A DNA stretch of 64,000 nt from positions 120,505 to 184,504 of the forward strand of contig NW_019775818.1 of assembly GCF_001039355.2 (NCBI RefSeq). Direction: 5' to 3'. Of the stretch, positions 32,792-44,830 are shown piece by piece. Position 1 is the first letter of the stretch. Every line of letters starts with the position of its first letter. Position numbers and translations under genes: made by a program. This DNA is from Lingula anatina (taxonomy: Eukaryota; Brachiopoda; Lingulata; Lingulida; Lingulidae). Under the pieces are notes generated by a model. It was given only the letters and a program-made list of their open reading frames with translations, did not search any database and was not told the origin of the DNA.

Positions 32792-35700
32792 CATAGTAAA
32801 CGTCGGGTGATTCGTTAAAGCCGAGGAGTGTCTCACTATCAAATATGTAAATCATATGTCATAAAAACACTACAATAAAGTTTTTTGTTACGATCTGCAA
32901 CATTTGTTTATTTATGTAGCAGGGCGAAGTTAGCGCCAGAGGTAAATAGTAACTCATTCCGTAATCCTTCTTGCACATTTATTTAATCGTATCAAAACGT
33001 TTGATACACAATGTTCACTAGTGTCATAATTTTGACGATTTATGAAAACCATATTTGTACAAAGTAGGTTAGCATAAGTTAGGCAACAACCAGTATGATG
33101 AACAACTCCCTTTTTAAGTGAGGCAAGACAACCTATTCAAACTGATTATAACCTTGATAAAGACACAAGGCAAAGGAGTTATGTAAACTCGCGTGTGAAA
33201 ACACATTCTTTGTCAATTTTAAAAGACAATGGAGGCGAACAAGTGGAGTAATTACAATATACCCCTGTACAGTCAAAGAGAAATTAGTTTTGAAAGTTTA
33301 CTTCGGGTCAGCCCTTTGCTTGTTCTAAGGAAAGAGAGAGATGTCGCGACGCGAATCCTTTTATTAACCTTTCATGAGTTTGTGTAAAAGTGTGAAAGAC
33401 AGTCAACGATCTTGAGTCGCTGTTGATATTGTTCGCAATTAATATTGGAGTATACCTCCTTCGCCTACTAGTAGGCTTGTTAAGGACCACAAAATGGCCA
33501 AACGCTGCATTTTGTAGTACAAATGTCTAACTTGGCATAAATGTTCCTTGGGCCAAAAGAACATTTTTTATCCAAAGAGACGCGCTCTATCGATTCATAA
33601 ATTAGCATAAATTATGCAAATTAGGTGCCAAAATATATAATATTTCATATTCCCATTAATTTTTGGCCTAGAAACATGTATAGATTATCAAACCTGACTA
33701 AATTAGGGACAAGGAACCCATTTTTGATCATTTGGAAGCAATTGGTGGCCATTTTGTGTCTCAAATCAAAGTTGGCCGCCACCCGCCGTTTTGAAAGTGG
33801 ACATAAATTTGCTATTTTATGTTGAATTTTGAAGCGTTTGGTCTATATATACTTGATATATATATATATTGATTCCTAAAGTTAATTATTGTACTCCGCT
33901 TTTCAGTGTTCATCCTGGCGCTTTTATCGGGGATACCTCAGGTTGAGGTACGATTAGGTCGCTAGCCTATGTTACTCGAATATATTTAAGTACACGTGAA
34001 GCTTTGTAAAGTCCCTATTGTCACACATCATAGATACTGAATTTTGTCTTGAATGAAAAAAAATAACCTCAACTTATCGTTTTGTGCTTAAACCGTTCAT
34101 AACTCGAGGTTTCACATACAGTGTACTGTAGCTACTATGACATTCCTCAGCATCTAAATGATAAACGAGGATGTCTACCCGTAAAAGCAGCAGCGGCGGT
34201 TTAAATGATCGCTATCTCGATTTTTTTTTTTTTTTTTTTTTTTTTACAGCAACATAGAAAGAGTTTAGGAAAAAAGTCACACAAAGACCGACGTTGTTTT
34301 GTCTTCACATTTCCTCCTCCTTTTTCTACTGCAATTACTATCGTCAATTCATGACACCGCGCGATAAAGCAATTAAGTGATGGCACATTGATTATAGTCA
34401 CAAGGTGCATTTTGCTGAGTGTTTACAAAATCTAGCCCAAAATATTAGTAAATTCAGAATTAATAGCTAAAACTAAAATTGACATCTGCCCTAATTTGTC
34501 AGATAACAAAAAATGCCGGTGATCCAAGCGGAGGATACGGCGCTGAACGGCGTCGGTGTTTTTCTGAACAACTTACCTGTGAACCTGCATTAGTTACGAA
34601 AAGCCTCCTTTTCAACAGGCGTGTTTTATTAATTAATTCATGTCACATAGTAAATTTATTGGCCTGGTCCACAACGTCTGACACAGCAGAATGAATCAAA
34701 TAACAGCTTTCACAGATTCAACTGCAGTTGGCTATATAGTGTCACTACAAATACAATCCGCTGCACGCGCAAAGCTGTTGAACAAAAGGATAGTTCGCTA
34801 CGGGAGACCGTTAGTTTACACAAGTATTCTAAGGGGGAGTGCCTACCCAGGCGACCAGGGGATTAGGCTAGTCACTATATTCCGTCAAAAATCGTTTAGC
34901 GACCCTATAGTTATCACACTCCCTCTATTGTATTTTCTGTCGTTATCATCGCATCTTATCTTCTTATGGTAGATGGAATAAATGTACACATACATAATAT
35001 TAGGATAGTAACACGGTTTTCTTTTGTCGACTGAAAATTTTGTTTAAATGTGGCATTTCTGAAATAATTTTCAGCAACAAGAATAAAACAAGGTCCATTT
35101 AATGCATCTTTTATTGACAGCACGCTGCATTTTTTTTTATTAACAAACTAATATTGGGCACCAAAATTAATCGCTCTGTAAAACATTTTTATGTTTTTCA
35201 ACGTAATATTTGTAATAAATTAATTATAGAACTAAAACCAGTCCTGATCAAATTTTCAAAGTAAATAAAACGCTTCCGCAGTTAAATACGTACTGTATGC
35301 TTCTTTTTCACATTAGCCATTGAATTATTTTTATTCGCCATGATTTCAGGACAGTGAAACTTTGATAAGAACTTCTTCATGATTATTTGGAACCCTAAAA
35401 TTATCAAACATACTTTCTTCCCCGAGTACTAAATATTTAATAAGCACGTCTGTGACATTATTTGCGCCTATATATTGGATTTAGATGCAAAAATTAGTTT
35501 GCAGATTACAGCTCTGTTGGAATTTGGAATTGCAAACAGGTGTCTTAACTGGTTACTCTACCAATCTAAAATATTTTACATATGGATGGTGACAATAGAA
35601 AGTTTTTGACGGTTGGTAAACACAGGTAACCTACATTATTTTAAATCTTTTATTCGGGGCACCTGGCGTCATGGCTAATTATAAGACGTATATAACGTAA

Positions 35701-36496
35701 TTTAATACAAGTAGCGGATGTTAGGGTGCATAAACTGAGCAAAGCAGCTTGTTATAACATGGTAGCTCTGCGCCAGAATGACGCAAAACAGATTTACTTT
35801 GCCAATATTATTGTGTCACAATGGACGGTGGGGCAATCTGCATCTGGGGTTGAATTCACGTTGGTGCCAAAACTTCACTGGTAGCCATAAATAGAAACCT
35901 GAACTAGATCAAACGCAGGAATATTTTGGAAAATAACTGACTCACATTTGCTAGGAGGCACCTCAGGAACAATTTCTACAAGATAGAAATAACGCTTTAA
36001 ATGGCCGTGTTTGACTTAGAATCAGCCATGTGTTTTTGTTTGCTTAAATTAGTGAATTCAATTAAGTATCTGATGTCACAATTACACTTATATAAAATTA
36101 AAAGTTCAAACGAGAATTTACGCCTTGTTTTCATTTTTAAAAAAATCAGAAAGTAGGAAAAGTAATGTCATTTGGGGCGTAGTGTTGCGGTTCAGGGCGC
36201 CTTTTAAAACATAGGTCTCCTGTAAGTTTGGGAATGTATGTATTATATTTGGGCATTGTTTTTTTTTTTTTTTTTTTTTTTTATTTATTTATTTTTTTGT
36301 TTGTTTGTTTGTTTGTTTGTTTTGTTTTGTTTTTTTTTTTTTTTTGTTTTTTTTTTGAGAATTTTAAGGATTGTTAACAGAAGCAGCATTAAGTCTATTA
36401 CACCACCCAAGGTACTATCACATGTATGTCGGCATACACTCCTGTCAAAGTGAAGCTATAGAAGTTATTCAGAAGGGGATCAAGAAGCACACTTAA

Positions 36497-36543
<47 letters not shown>

Positions 36544-36670
36544 AATATGTCATAGTTTATATGCATTTTCACAGAAGGCAGAGCCAAGTAACGCCCTGTA
36601 GAGGAGCTGTTTGGCGATAGTTTTGGAATCACGTCACTTCTTAACTCTAACTCCCTTTTTTCTTCTTCAG

Positions 36671-36745
36671 AGGACAACGAGGTATTAGCGAGGGTATCGT
36701 CATGAAAGCCATCAAACGTGCAGTTGACAACCAGAGGATGGAAAG
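36671..36745 (+). CDS. Exon 3c (dibasic cassette, diverged)
   Basis: 75 nt, acceptor TTCTTCTTCAG, donor AG|GTAAAT, phase 2. Reads GGQRGISEGIVMKAIKRAVD then NQRMER. It differs from 3a mainly in the first eight residues and keeps the KR site. It is followed by a complete intron 3 and exon 4a, so 3c and 4a form a natural pair. Confidence 0.75.
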
Positions 36746-37440
36746 GTAAATATCTGGTGTAGAAATTGTAAATTAGATTTATGTATTTTTTTTTTTTACT
36801 TTTTATTATATTTTCATAGCATTTCGATCAATTCATTTAAAATATACCAGAATGTTTTAACCCAGATTAACTAAAATCAGGCGGTGTTTGAAAAGTTATT
36901 AACAAAGTTTAACCCATTTTGCTTCAATTATAAGACGCAGACGGTATGAGTTGCAATAAATATACTAGTACACCATAACTATCCATATTGTTAAATGTTT
37001 AAGGAGAATGGACACGGTAAAGTGCCGGTTTTCGAATTTTACCGAAACAGCACCTAAACTGAGATTGCCACTTGAAATGAAATATGAAACTTTAAAAATG
37101 CATCATTTTGTTTTATTAATGATGAAATCTGAACTAAAGCGATTAAGAAAAATCGCTGTCAGTGTTCTGGAGTATTAAATAGTGTAATTAAATTGGTGTT
37201 GAAACGGTGTTTGTGGGCAAAGGAGAAATTTGAGAAACCGATTTTCCACTTTTACCCCAAAATTGTAATTATGACGTCATCCGTAAAATTACATGTGTAT
37301 AAATGTTAATTACTTTGGTCACAAAATACTGAAGATTTATCTGTTATCCAAAAGGATGTATGTAAGGCAGTAAATAAGGAGTTTTTTGGCAAACGCATGC
37401 AGTATCCTTAATGTGTTGTTCAATTTCATTTGTTTAACAG

Positions 37441-37483
37441 GTGCCCTTTCTGTTTATCAAATACGGTTGGAAAATATCGCTGA
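37441..37483 (+). CDS. Terminal exon 4a
   Basis: The acceptor (TTTGTTTAACAG) precedes 37441. The first base completes an Arg codon, then CPFCLSNTVGKYR and TGA at 37481-37483. Joined to exons 1, 2 and 3c the coding length is 201 nt (66 residues). The tail has a C-x2-C pair that could form a small disulfide loop and a basic end. AATAAA at 37658-37663 would end the transcript about 200 bp downstream. Confidence 0.75.
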
Positions 37484-37657
37484 AGAAACAGAAGAGAAGG
37501 CACAGATATTAACTGATACGCACCAACACCCTGAAATCGGATGTTTGAAAGTACATATTTCAGGAGCTTTTCTGATGTAAAATATAATATCAAATGTAAT
37601 GATCCTAATGAGGACCAGTAGTTCTTTGCTTAGATCTTTGCATGCAATATTTACGAC

Positions 37658-37663
37658 AATAAA
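37658..37663 (+). terminator. Polyadenylation signal for exon 4a
   Basis: AATAAA in sequence aligned with the 3' UTRs of the other family members. Confidence 0.6.
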
Positions 37664-37714
37664 TTGTTTGTGCAATGTACGCAAAAAAAAAAACGCTTTG
37701 TTATGTCTCAGAAG

Positions 37715-37915
37715 TAGGTTTCGGTCTAGACTTTCAGTTTCCTCATCAGCGATGAAGGTTAAAGGCAACCCAATTTGTTGGGTAAAAAAGCCTCCCACAC
37801 AAAGCCCGAATAAATGTTTTCGACTTTTCGTGTGTCACTTTTCCCTTCAAACTGCCTTCATTTAAAGCTAGAGTTACACCCCGGAGACAATGGTGGCACA
37901 CGGGCTGTGAACGTT
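37715..37915. repeat. Partial block X
   Basis: Matches the first 200 bases of block X (TTTCGGTCTAGAC, GATGAAGGTTAAAGGCAACC, GGGCTGTGAACG) and then breaks off. Confidence 0.65.
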
Positions 37916-38150
37916 TTCGTTACCATTTTATCTGCTCCCCCGACAACATTTTGTATAGAAGCATACACTACCTCTAGGTCGTCTAGGTACGACCTTACGT
38001 CCGACATCACAGCTCCGTCGTAGACTGTTATACATTTAGCCGCCTCTTCTATCCGCTTCTCTTTTAAAGAGCGTATATGCCCTCCTTGAATGTCCTGTGC
38101 GATTATTTGCAGCGTCTCCACGAGTAGCTGCATCCCCTCGGCCATTAAAT
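37916..38150 (-). pseudogene. Gag-like fragment of a retroelement
   Basis: The minus-strand frame starts MAEGMQLLVETLQIIAQDIQ, then AAKCITVYDGAVMSDVRSYL and DDLEVVYASIQNVVGGADKM. It looks like an N-terminal Gag region (a conserved YDG before a D-D-L-E helix), by general resemblance only. It stops at the block X junction. It separates exon 4a from exon 4b. Confidence 0.35.
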
Positions 38151-38404
38151 AAAGATCAGACGTTCCTCTTGCGAAATGGTGTTCGAGGGTAAAGAAGAAA
38201 TTTGAAAAACTGATTTTTCCTTTTTACCTAAAATCTCAATTATGACGTCACCCGCAAGATGACATGTGTGTAAATGTTAATTAATTTAGTCACTGAACAC
38301 TGAACATTTTTTATCCAAAAGGATGTATGTAAGGCACTTAATTAGGAGTTTTTGGAAAACGCTTACAGTTTACTTAAGGATTCGTCAAATTTCATTTGTT
38401 ACAG

Positions 38405-38447
38405 GTGTCCGCGTTGTCTGTCAAATGCAGTTAGAAAATATCGTTGA
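38405..38447 (+). CDS. Terminal exon 4b
   Basis: The acceptor (TTTGTTACAG) is preceded by about 230 bp of intron-3 copy. It completes an Arg codon and reads CPRCLSNAVRKYR, then TGA at 38445-38447. It has the same 43-nt length and phase as 4a and keeps C-x2-C with more positive charge. It could be a second terminal choice for the same transcripts. Confidence 0.7.
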
Positions 38448-38784
38448 GGAGACGGAAAAGAAAAGTCAAAGGTATTAGCTGCTACACAGCAACAACTTGC
38501 ATTCAGATGATTGAAATTCCATGTTTAGGGGAATTTTCTGACGTAAAATATTATGTCAAATACTATGACCCTGATTAATAAAAGCAGTTCTTTGCTTATA
38601 GCTGTATATACAATATGTACGAGAATAAACTGTTTGTGTTATGAATGTCTACCACTCATTGAGTATGAACTAGTTCTAGTGCCACTTGATCAGCTTCAGC
38701 CTGATAGTTGCTCATCACCAGAGGTCTTCATCATTGTTGTAAAAATCGTTTTATATTATATTATATTATATTATATTCTCAAAT
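38448..38784 (+). other. 3' UTR after exon 4b
   Basis: AATAAA at 38624-38629 (GAGAATAAACTG), then the conserved CATTGAGTATGAACTAG and a TTATA repeat (38752-38779). Aligns with 19.69-19.98 kb. Confidence 0.65.
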
Positions 38785-40086
38785 GAGTACTCGTAGGCAT
38801 GTTGGGGATGCATTTGCAAGCTCAGTCCGCGTTTTGGGTGCATTCCATGCCCATGCGTATGGTTTTGAAGATTATTTATTCCGAAAGAGAGCGTTAATTG
38901 AGCCATTTACCATAACTTTCTCAACAGATAATATATCTCTCCATCAAAAGAAGGTGACTCCAGGCTTCATCATGACAACGCACTGACTCGCAGTCTCTGT
39001 TTATTGACTGATCTGTTGCAAAAGGTCAATGTTCTGAGAAAGGAACAACCATCTTTGAGGTCGAATACGAACCGTACTGAGTATCAGACGGCTGATTTGG
39101 AGTGTGCGATGCAGAGAAGAATGATCTCCAACTATAGGAAACAACTCCGTTAAAGGGTTTGAGACACATAAAAATCCATTTCTCGAATTCTGAATATTCA
39201 GCACTCAATCTATACACTTGAGGTATGTTTTAATCGATCCCCGCCATTTAAAAATTATAAAAAACAATCTATTAGTAGAAAAAAAACGTTTTAGTAAACC
39301 TCACCTCAATATGCATAAATGAAGCAACAGATCTGGGTCACGTGGTACTCTGACGACAATGAGGATAAAGGTCTATGAGACTCAACTGAGCTGCATGGTG
39401 CATACAGATAGAGAAGTTTAGGAAAGTTGTTTGAACAGAGTTGAGCAATTTTCGTTATGCCTCAGTGTGTTGCAGTGGGATTCACCAAAATTGCAGCACT
39501 CGTTGACAATCTTTTCTATGTCTGTGACGGTCTTCCGTGACTTACTAACTTCGGTGACAATAGTTGCGACGCTCGAGATCATGGTCACCTCAGGTGGTTT
39601 AGATCATATCAAAAGCTGATAGTCTTTCAGATTAACTGTCATCAGTTGGCAAGCTTACTTATTGCTGATGCATTTTAAATGCATTGTAGTTGACCAAGAG
39701 CTCGTTAACAATAAAGCCTGTTAATTATGCACCGCTGCACTTCTCAAGCCAGGTAATAACCGGTATCAAACTCGTCTTGGTGGGCTTTCATTTTTTTCAA
39801 TATATCTCATTTATTTCATAGGGTTATTTTATTGGTATTTGTAAATGACGTAAAATATCAATATTTTATCAATATTTAAACAATTGAGTTCAAACACGGT
39901 CGCGAACATTAATAAAAGTAATTGCTCTCAGGGTATCTTGAAGCATGCGTATGCCCAGGCATTTCTTTCGTGGAAGAAAACGTGGTGAGGAAAAAGAGCG
40001 GTATATTAAAGAAAAAATAGGAACTGCTGTAATAAAATGGTTCGTAATCCTAATTAGTTTATGCTTTGAGGATTTGTTTCTGAAGG

Positions 40087-40560
40087 TTATTTCATCTGAA
40101 ATATTAAATTGTTTAAAAGAATTATAATTTTATAACTTGAAACGCAAGTTCTGCGTCTGTACGCAAAACTTTTTGCAAATTTGTACAAGGCCAGAAATGC
40201 GCAGCATTCACGCGATAAGCGAGGGCGCAACAGTAGGGCTTCACGTGACTCAACTAGCCTATCACAGCACAACAATAGCATCGCACACAGACTCTGTGAT
40301 AAGTGCTTGAGGAGCCAAAATTGACTACTTGGACTGATAGTAGGGTGCCGAGGTGAAAATACTGAAAAGCTCATAACACACATATTAGAATTTCTAGATA
40401 TAGTGGTTCCATCACCACAGAATTTAACCTTGAAACTTGGCCTACTACCACATCCAATATCAGGGTTGTCAGCCAAATAGGATTTGACGGCAAAAATAAG
40501 CTCATATTCAACATCTATCTCAGCCCCATCATGCGTCCTGGAGTACGTTGCACATGACAA
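40087..40560 (-). pseudogene. Fragment of a mobile-element-like protein
   Basis: A 157-codon minus-strand frame with SYLADNPDIGCG and KVKFCGDGTTISRNSN followed by CVMSFSVF. GDG followed by SR/TR and then a V-x-SFS stretch recalls a protein type common in invertebrate genomes and probably transposon-derived, recognised only by general resemblance. After that motif the frame loses protein character. An upstream minus-strand frame (40562-40750: HELTLLDNGLPKSYLIN) may belong to it after a stop. Confidence 0.35.
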
Positions 40561-41846
40561 ATTACATTAATCTCTTTACGCATTTGTTTATTAGGTAACT
40601 TTTGGGCAGCCCATTGTCAAGTAGTGTTAGTTCATGAAAGTTTAAAATCAGACTCTGTATGGTGCTGCCATTTGCTGGTGCTATCGGCAACGAATTAGTT
40701 TGCCTTTGTTTCTGAGTGAATCTACCGTCTAAAATCACTATTTCTGACAATATTTGCGTTTTGCTAAGGGTAGGCTAGGCAATACAAGGCAAACTTCTTA
40801 GTACGTGTGTACAACAGAATTTTTTTAAAAACCCTAGCGATATTTGGTCAGGAGTTACTTGAAACATAGCACAGCGTTGCTGTATATCGGCATCAAGCCG
40901 TTAGTTTGTCAATTATCCGCCATGGGTCCACGAATCGCGAACCCATTCATTTTCCTATGGCAATCTAGCAACTCGTTAAAAATGCACGCATGCGCAGTGG
41001 GCTAGACGTGACGTCATGCAGTACATTTCTGGGGATGAAGCTCTGTCATGTAGCAGATCAAGGTAAAAGAGCAGTGTTTGTTACTAGTAGCATGGAAAAA
41101 ATCATTACTGTAATGTGTTTACTAAATGTGCAGTTTTACGTACGTTATAATATTTTAAATTATGCATGGAGATTTAACCTGGTAAGGGACATAAGGAAGG
41201 CACATACGGATTTTTAAAAAGAATGTTGGGTGTAAAAAAGGAGCACTACTGATAACTTAGTTCATTGTACATAGCTTAGTATATTATGAGAAGCGGGAGA
41301 TACCCAATTCTTTTGAGTATGAAGCTTCAATTATTTTAATATTGATTTAAATCCGCTCTTCGAAAAATTGTATTATAACAGCGTGCTATAAAGATCTACT
41401 AAAGTAAAAAATTTGCTTGGGTAAAATTGAGTACGGAATGAACTGGAGACACTTGGCTTGTCATTAAGTTTTCACGAAAATATGTCAGATAACTTTATAC
41501 TGTCCTTGAAAGAGTAAAGATTGAAAGATAATTTTAGACAATCTTTGACGGGGAAATATCCACAAGGAGTAAAGGGCTATTGCACCAACATCTTGTTGAA
41601 AATTTTACACTGCAGTTCTATTTAAATAAGCTAAGAAACTAATTGCCAAATTTAGACTTTCATCACATAACAGGTGCGTAACCAGACCTGCAAAAATTGT
41701 ACGCACAGATTTTTAAAAAGTCCAAGCACGTACAGCAAAATGTAGACTGACGTAAAACATGAAGGACAGCGTACCACATATAGTAGCTTAATTTCCATTA
41801 ATAATAAAATCATAATTTAAGTCAAAAATATTCTCGCGATTTAATA

Positions 41847-42018
41847 CAGGTCCGTAGCCGGCAATTTCAGAAGGGGGTTCTTTTTCTGAAAAAGTGGACC
41901 TTTTACAATGAAACATTTGTGTACCTAAATCAAATTTTACCAATAATGGACCTTTTTCTGACAAAAAAAGTGGTTCTTTCGAACCCCCCGAACCCCCCCC
42001 TTCCCGGCTACGGGCCTG
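41847..42018. mobile_element. 172-bp MITE with CAGG(T/C)CCGTAGCCGG ends
   Basis: Starts CAGGTCCGTAGCCGG and ends CCGGCTACGGGCCTG, flanked by TA. The interior is largely two inverted halves (AAAAAGTGGACC, GGACCTTTTTCTGAC). A hAT-like MITE nested in the TTAA insertion. Confidence 0.7.
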
Positions 42019-44209
42019 TAATATATATTCTAATTTACCCAGAACGGTATATTTATTTAAAAGGAGGCTAACTGACATATAGTTTTATTACATGTATTTG
42101 TTGTAAAAATTGCCCATGTCACCCTGTTAGTTTGGAGGTCTAAGCTGGATCAAGTCCGTGATAAAATTCCTATGAAGCTGTGCAGGAAAAATTCTTCCTT
42201 TGTTTCTCTAGCTCCTCAATAAACCTGGTGTTCAGATTTTATCTAGTTCAACCAGATCTGCTCTTTGAAAATAACGCACAGGTACATTTTTACATGAGAT
42301 AAATATCGCCAGCGAGAGTGCGTTCGATACTCGCAAGACAAAGGCTACAGGAGCATTGAATGCCATTTAACCCTCTAATTAGGAGGTAAAGGAAGTTCCA
42401 GTTAGATGGATGATTAAGATAGGACTTGTAAAGGTAACAGGCATTGTTTACCTCAGTTTAATAAAAGTATGCAAGACGGGGTGTCAGTGCCCTGAGTGTC
42501 AGAGTCACTGTGAATCGGGCTTCAACAGTGAGCTCTGAAGAAAAGCGACAGTGTACGATTTCCGTCAATCAAAAAGAACAGCTCCGCAGTGAATCTGCAG
42601 TTAAATGTCATTAGAGCAAAATGAAACGTAAAACAGATTTAATTCTGCTTTATTTAATTTTATTTACTGTTTATAAGATGTAAAGTGAAAAAATCAATAA
42701 TGTTTCTAGAAGAAAAAGACATATCCAATGTTTGTTGTATTTTTTGCTTATCAAAAAACATTTGCTCCTGCAGATTATAAACACAATACACGTGCTTGCC
42801 GTATGCCAAGTTTGACAGCTACACTGTATGCCCGATACCACTATACATAAGGGCTGCGCAATGGCTAGACCAAAATCAGTTCTTAAAGCAGAATGTTGCT
42901 TGTGTTGTGGTTCTGACCTTCGACTGCAAGATATTCTTAGTTTAAACTTCAAACTCCGCGTCTGCCACTTTACTTCTTGTCTCGTCTGCACGAGATAACG
43001 TCAGCGCAAGGGGGGAAAGGCAGCTCCAGGCGGCACAGAGCTGTGACGTACTAGACTTGTGACTTCCAAATATGGCAGCGCCCCAGGCAAAACTTTGAAG
43101 AAGAACGCCCATGGTGTCGGTGTTCGCTAGAGCCTGGTATTGCTGATATGGGTTATATATGAAATAAAGATCGAGCTGGCAATACCGGAATCTAGAACCT
43201 AGGGTAGGTGTCAGCGGTTTAATTAAATAAATTGAATTTCACAAATCACATGGATCTCATATGGAATAATCAACAGTACCCTTAAGTCATTCAAATGCAG
43301 TTTTATACAACTTGGGATAACCATAATTAAATGCTTGTTAAAGAATTGAATAGACGGGAAATAATTTTACACAGCTTTAAGGGGATTTAGACCCCTTGGA
43401 TAAGAGATTTGAATGAGTATTAACTTTTGTCAGAAGCCAGAAATGTCATCTTACAGGTAGAAAATGCAGCTGAGTTTGACAGCTCCGCCGGTGGCACGAT
43501 TGTCGTCATCTGACCACGTGACAACGTAGCTCATTAACTCGCAGGCTAAGCAAAAAGGACGTTTTTTAGAGTCCAAAATTTACAAAATGAGCTTTTACTT
43601 CGTGTATTTGGATAAAGATATCGTTAGTTGGGCATGTTTTCTGACGAATATGCTCCGTTCAGTCCATTCCGACAGTATGACGCAAAACCTTTTAAGCTCT
43701 TAAGGAATACAGGGACAACATCCCACAAAACAGCCCCGCAACCCTTGTTGGAGGCACGCCACGCCGCCTACAGGAGATAAAATTGCAGTATGCTGCAGAG
43801 GCCCAAGCTAATAGACAAGTGACTCTTAAAGAGCGTTTCCTGGTGTTAATTATGTATACATTTGATGACATCGGGTGGTGTCTTTTAAATTTTATGGTAC
43901 TTATTTGCACTTCTATGAAAATCACTGTTGAAATCATATTTAACATAGAGCATGTTCTTAATCTGAATAAATGGCATAAAATAAGGATGTTTTCACCGGT
44001 ATTTTGGATTTTCTTTACCTGAAGTCACCATAATCATGACATATATGGAATAAAAACAATATTTAAAACGGTTCAAAGCTGTCATGTGATCGTGATCATT
44101 TTTAAACAGAAGCACATAGGGTTTAAGGTGTGACAAACTTTTTGACCAAAAGTGTATAATAGAAATCTTTATGTCTAGACCGAAACCTCTGAAGTACTTC
44201 AATCTTACA

Positions 44210-44830
44210 GGGCACGGTCACAGTTTTACCCCTCTCTCCACACAAACCTGTGAACAAACAAAAATCTGCTTCTTTCTACCTTTCAGTTTCCGCATCAGTG
44301 GTGAAGGTTAAAGGCAACCCAATTGATTTGGTGAACAATTCTCCCTCACAAAGCCTGAAGAAATGTTTCCCACTTTTCTTCTGTCACCTTTTCTATAAAC
44401 AGCCTTCATTAAAAGCTAGAATTACGCTGCGGGGACAATGGTGACAGTGGGCTGTGAACGGTGACTGGCAGCCAAGCAAAGATTGGAATGTCACTCAGAT
44501 GGCCTTGGACAGTAGGAGTCAGGGTGACAACATGGTTTCTACTTTGTCAACAAGTTCCTATGAGAGAAACTGTGGATATGTTGTTTGTACGTGTTGCGGA
44601 AAAAACCATATGGCAAAAGAGACAGGGCATGAGGTGTTTCCTCAATTTTATTTACGTTATTTTTTATATTTAATTGTCGTTCTGAGTCAAAGTATCTTTT
44701 AAAAGTCTAACCTTTCCAGAAAGAGATCACTTCACCTTAAACAATATTATGGCTATAGCAAAACAGCAACACATGATGTGATGTCATCAATCAACAGGCA
44801 GTCAGAAATTTGCAAAACTGGATTTAATCG
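44210..44830. repeat. Duplicated block X (copy 3)
   Basis: An acceptor-like tract (TTTCTACCTTTCAG) is followed by a frame reading SVSASVVKVKGNPIDLVNNS and ending LRGQW. A second frame reads NGDWQPSKDWNVTQMALDSR, then CGYVVCTCCGKNHMAKETGH. Both frames are kept better here than in the other copies. Upstream of promoter 2. Function unknown: it may be an old exon of a neighbouring gene carried along. Confidence 0.6.

Larger units (their letters stand above)
29761..34998. mobile_element. Large fold-back (long inverted repeat) element
   Basis: Outer arms 29761-31411 and 34436-34998 are inverted copies. Their ends read ATTATGTATGTGTGCATTTA and, inverted, ATTATGTATGTGTACATTTA; both contain GTCGCTAAACGATTTTTGAC-like sequence and CTGCCCTAATTTGTCAGATA. 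The left arm carries about 1.08 kb of extra sequence (about 30091-31165), including a MITE. Inner arms at about 32430-32650 and 33885-34120 form a second inverted pair (TCGTTTTGTGCTTAAA, CCCCGAT, GTACTCCGC). No transposase was seen. The element sits in intron 2 of the rearranged peptide unit. The assembly gap lies between the arms. Confidence 0.75.
29446..36670 (+). other. Intron 2 of the rearranged unit
   Basis: About 7.2 kb. The first 300 bases match the start of gene 1's intron 2, and 35000-36670 matches its end (23.69-25.32 kb). The middle is the fold-back element. An ATT microsatellite (about 36498-36537) and T-rich runs (36258-36356) precede exon 3c. Confidence 0.65.
39154..43691. mobile_element. 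4.5-kb TTAA-flanked insertion (piggyBac-like target)
   Basis: TTAA occurs at both edges (39150-39153 and 43692-43695). The uninterrupted paralog at about 20243-20262 reads ACTCCGTTAAGCTCTTAAGG, which is the exact empty site. The ends are AGGGTTTGAGAC and, inverted, AAGGTTTTGCGTC, a weak terminal repeat. TTAA duplication is the hallmark of piggyBac-type transposition. No intact transposase was seen. It contains the fragment at 40087-40560 and a MITE at 41847-42018; the rest (for example 41.2-41.8 and 42.0-43.6 kb) shows no recognisable gene. Confidence 0.7.
38785..44170. mobile_element. Truncated relative of the long-TIR transposon (copy d), interrupted
   Basis: 38785-39153 and 43692-44170 together match copy a (19986-20700) without a break once the TTAA-flanked insertion between them is removed. 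The right part keeps a minus-strand core and the end ACAAACTTTTTGACCAAAAG. Confidence 0.7.

Noticed and set aside
36238-36453. Open frame of Phe-rich protein
   Set aside because: Translation of T runs and TTTG repeats in an intron.
41976-42005. TTCGAACCCC-like tRNA B box
   Set aside because: Part of the inverted half of a MITE; no A box or cloverleaf around it.
42671-42991. 106-codon minus-strand frame in the TTAA insertion
   Set aside because: No motif recognised and no intact transposase features; not enough to call a gene.
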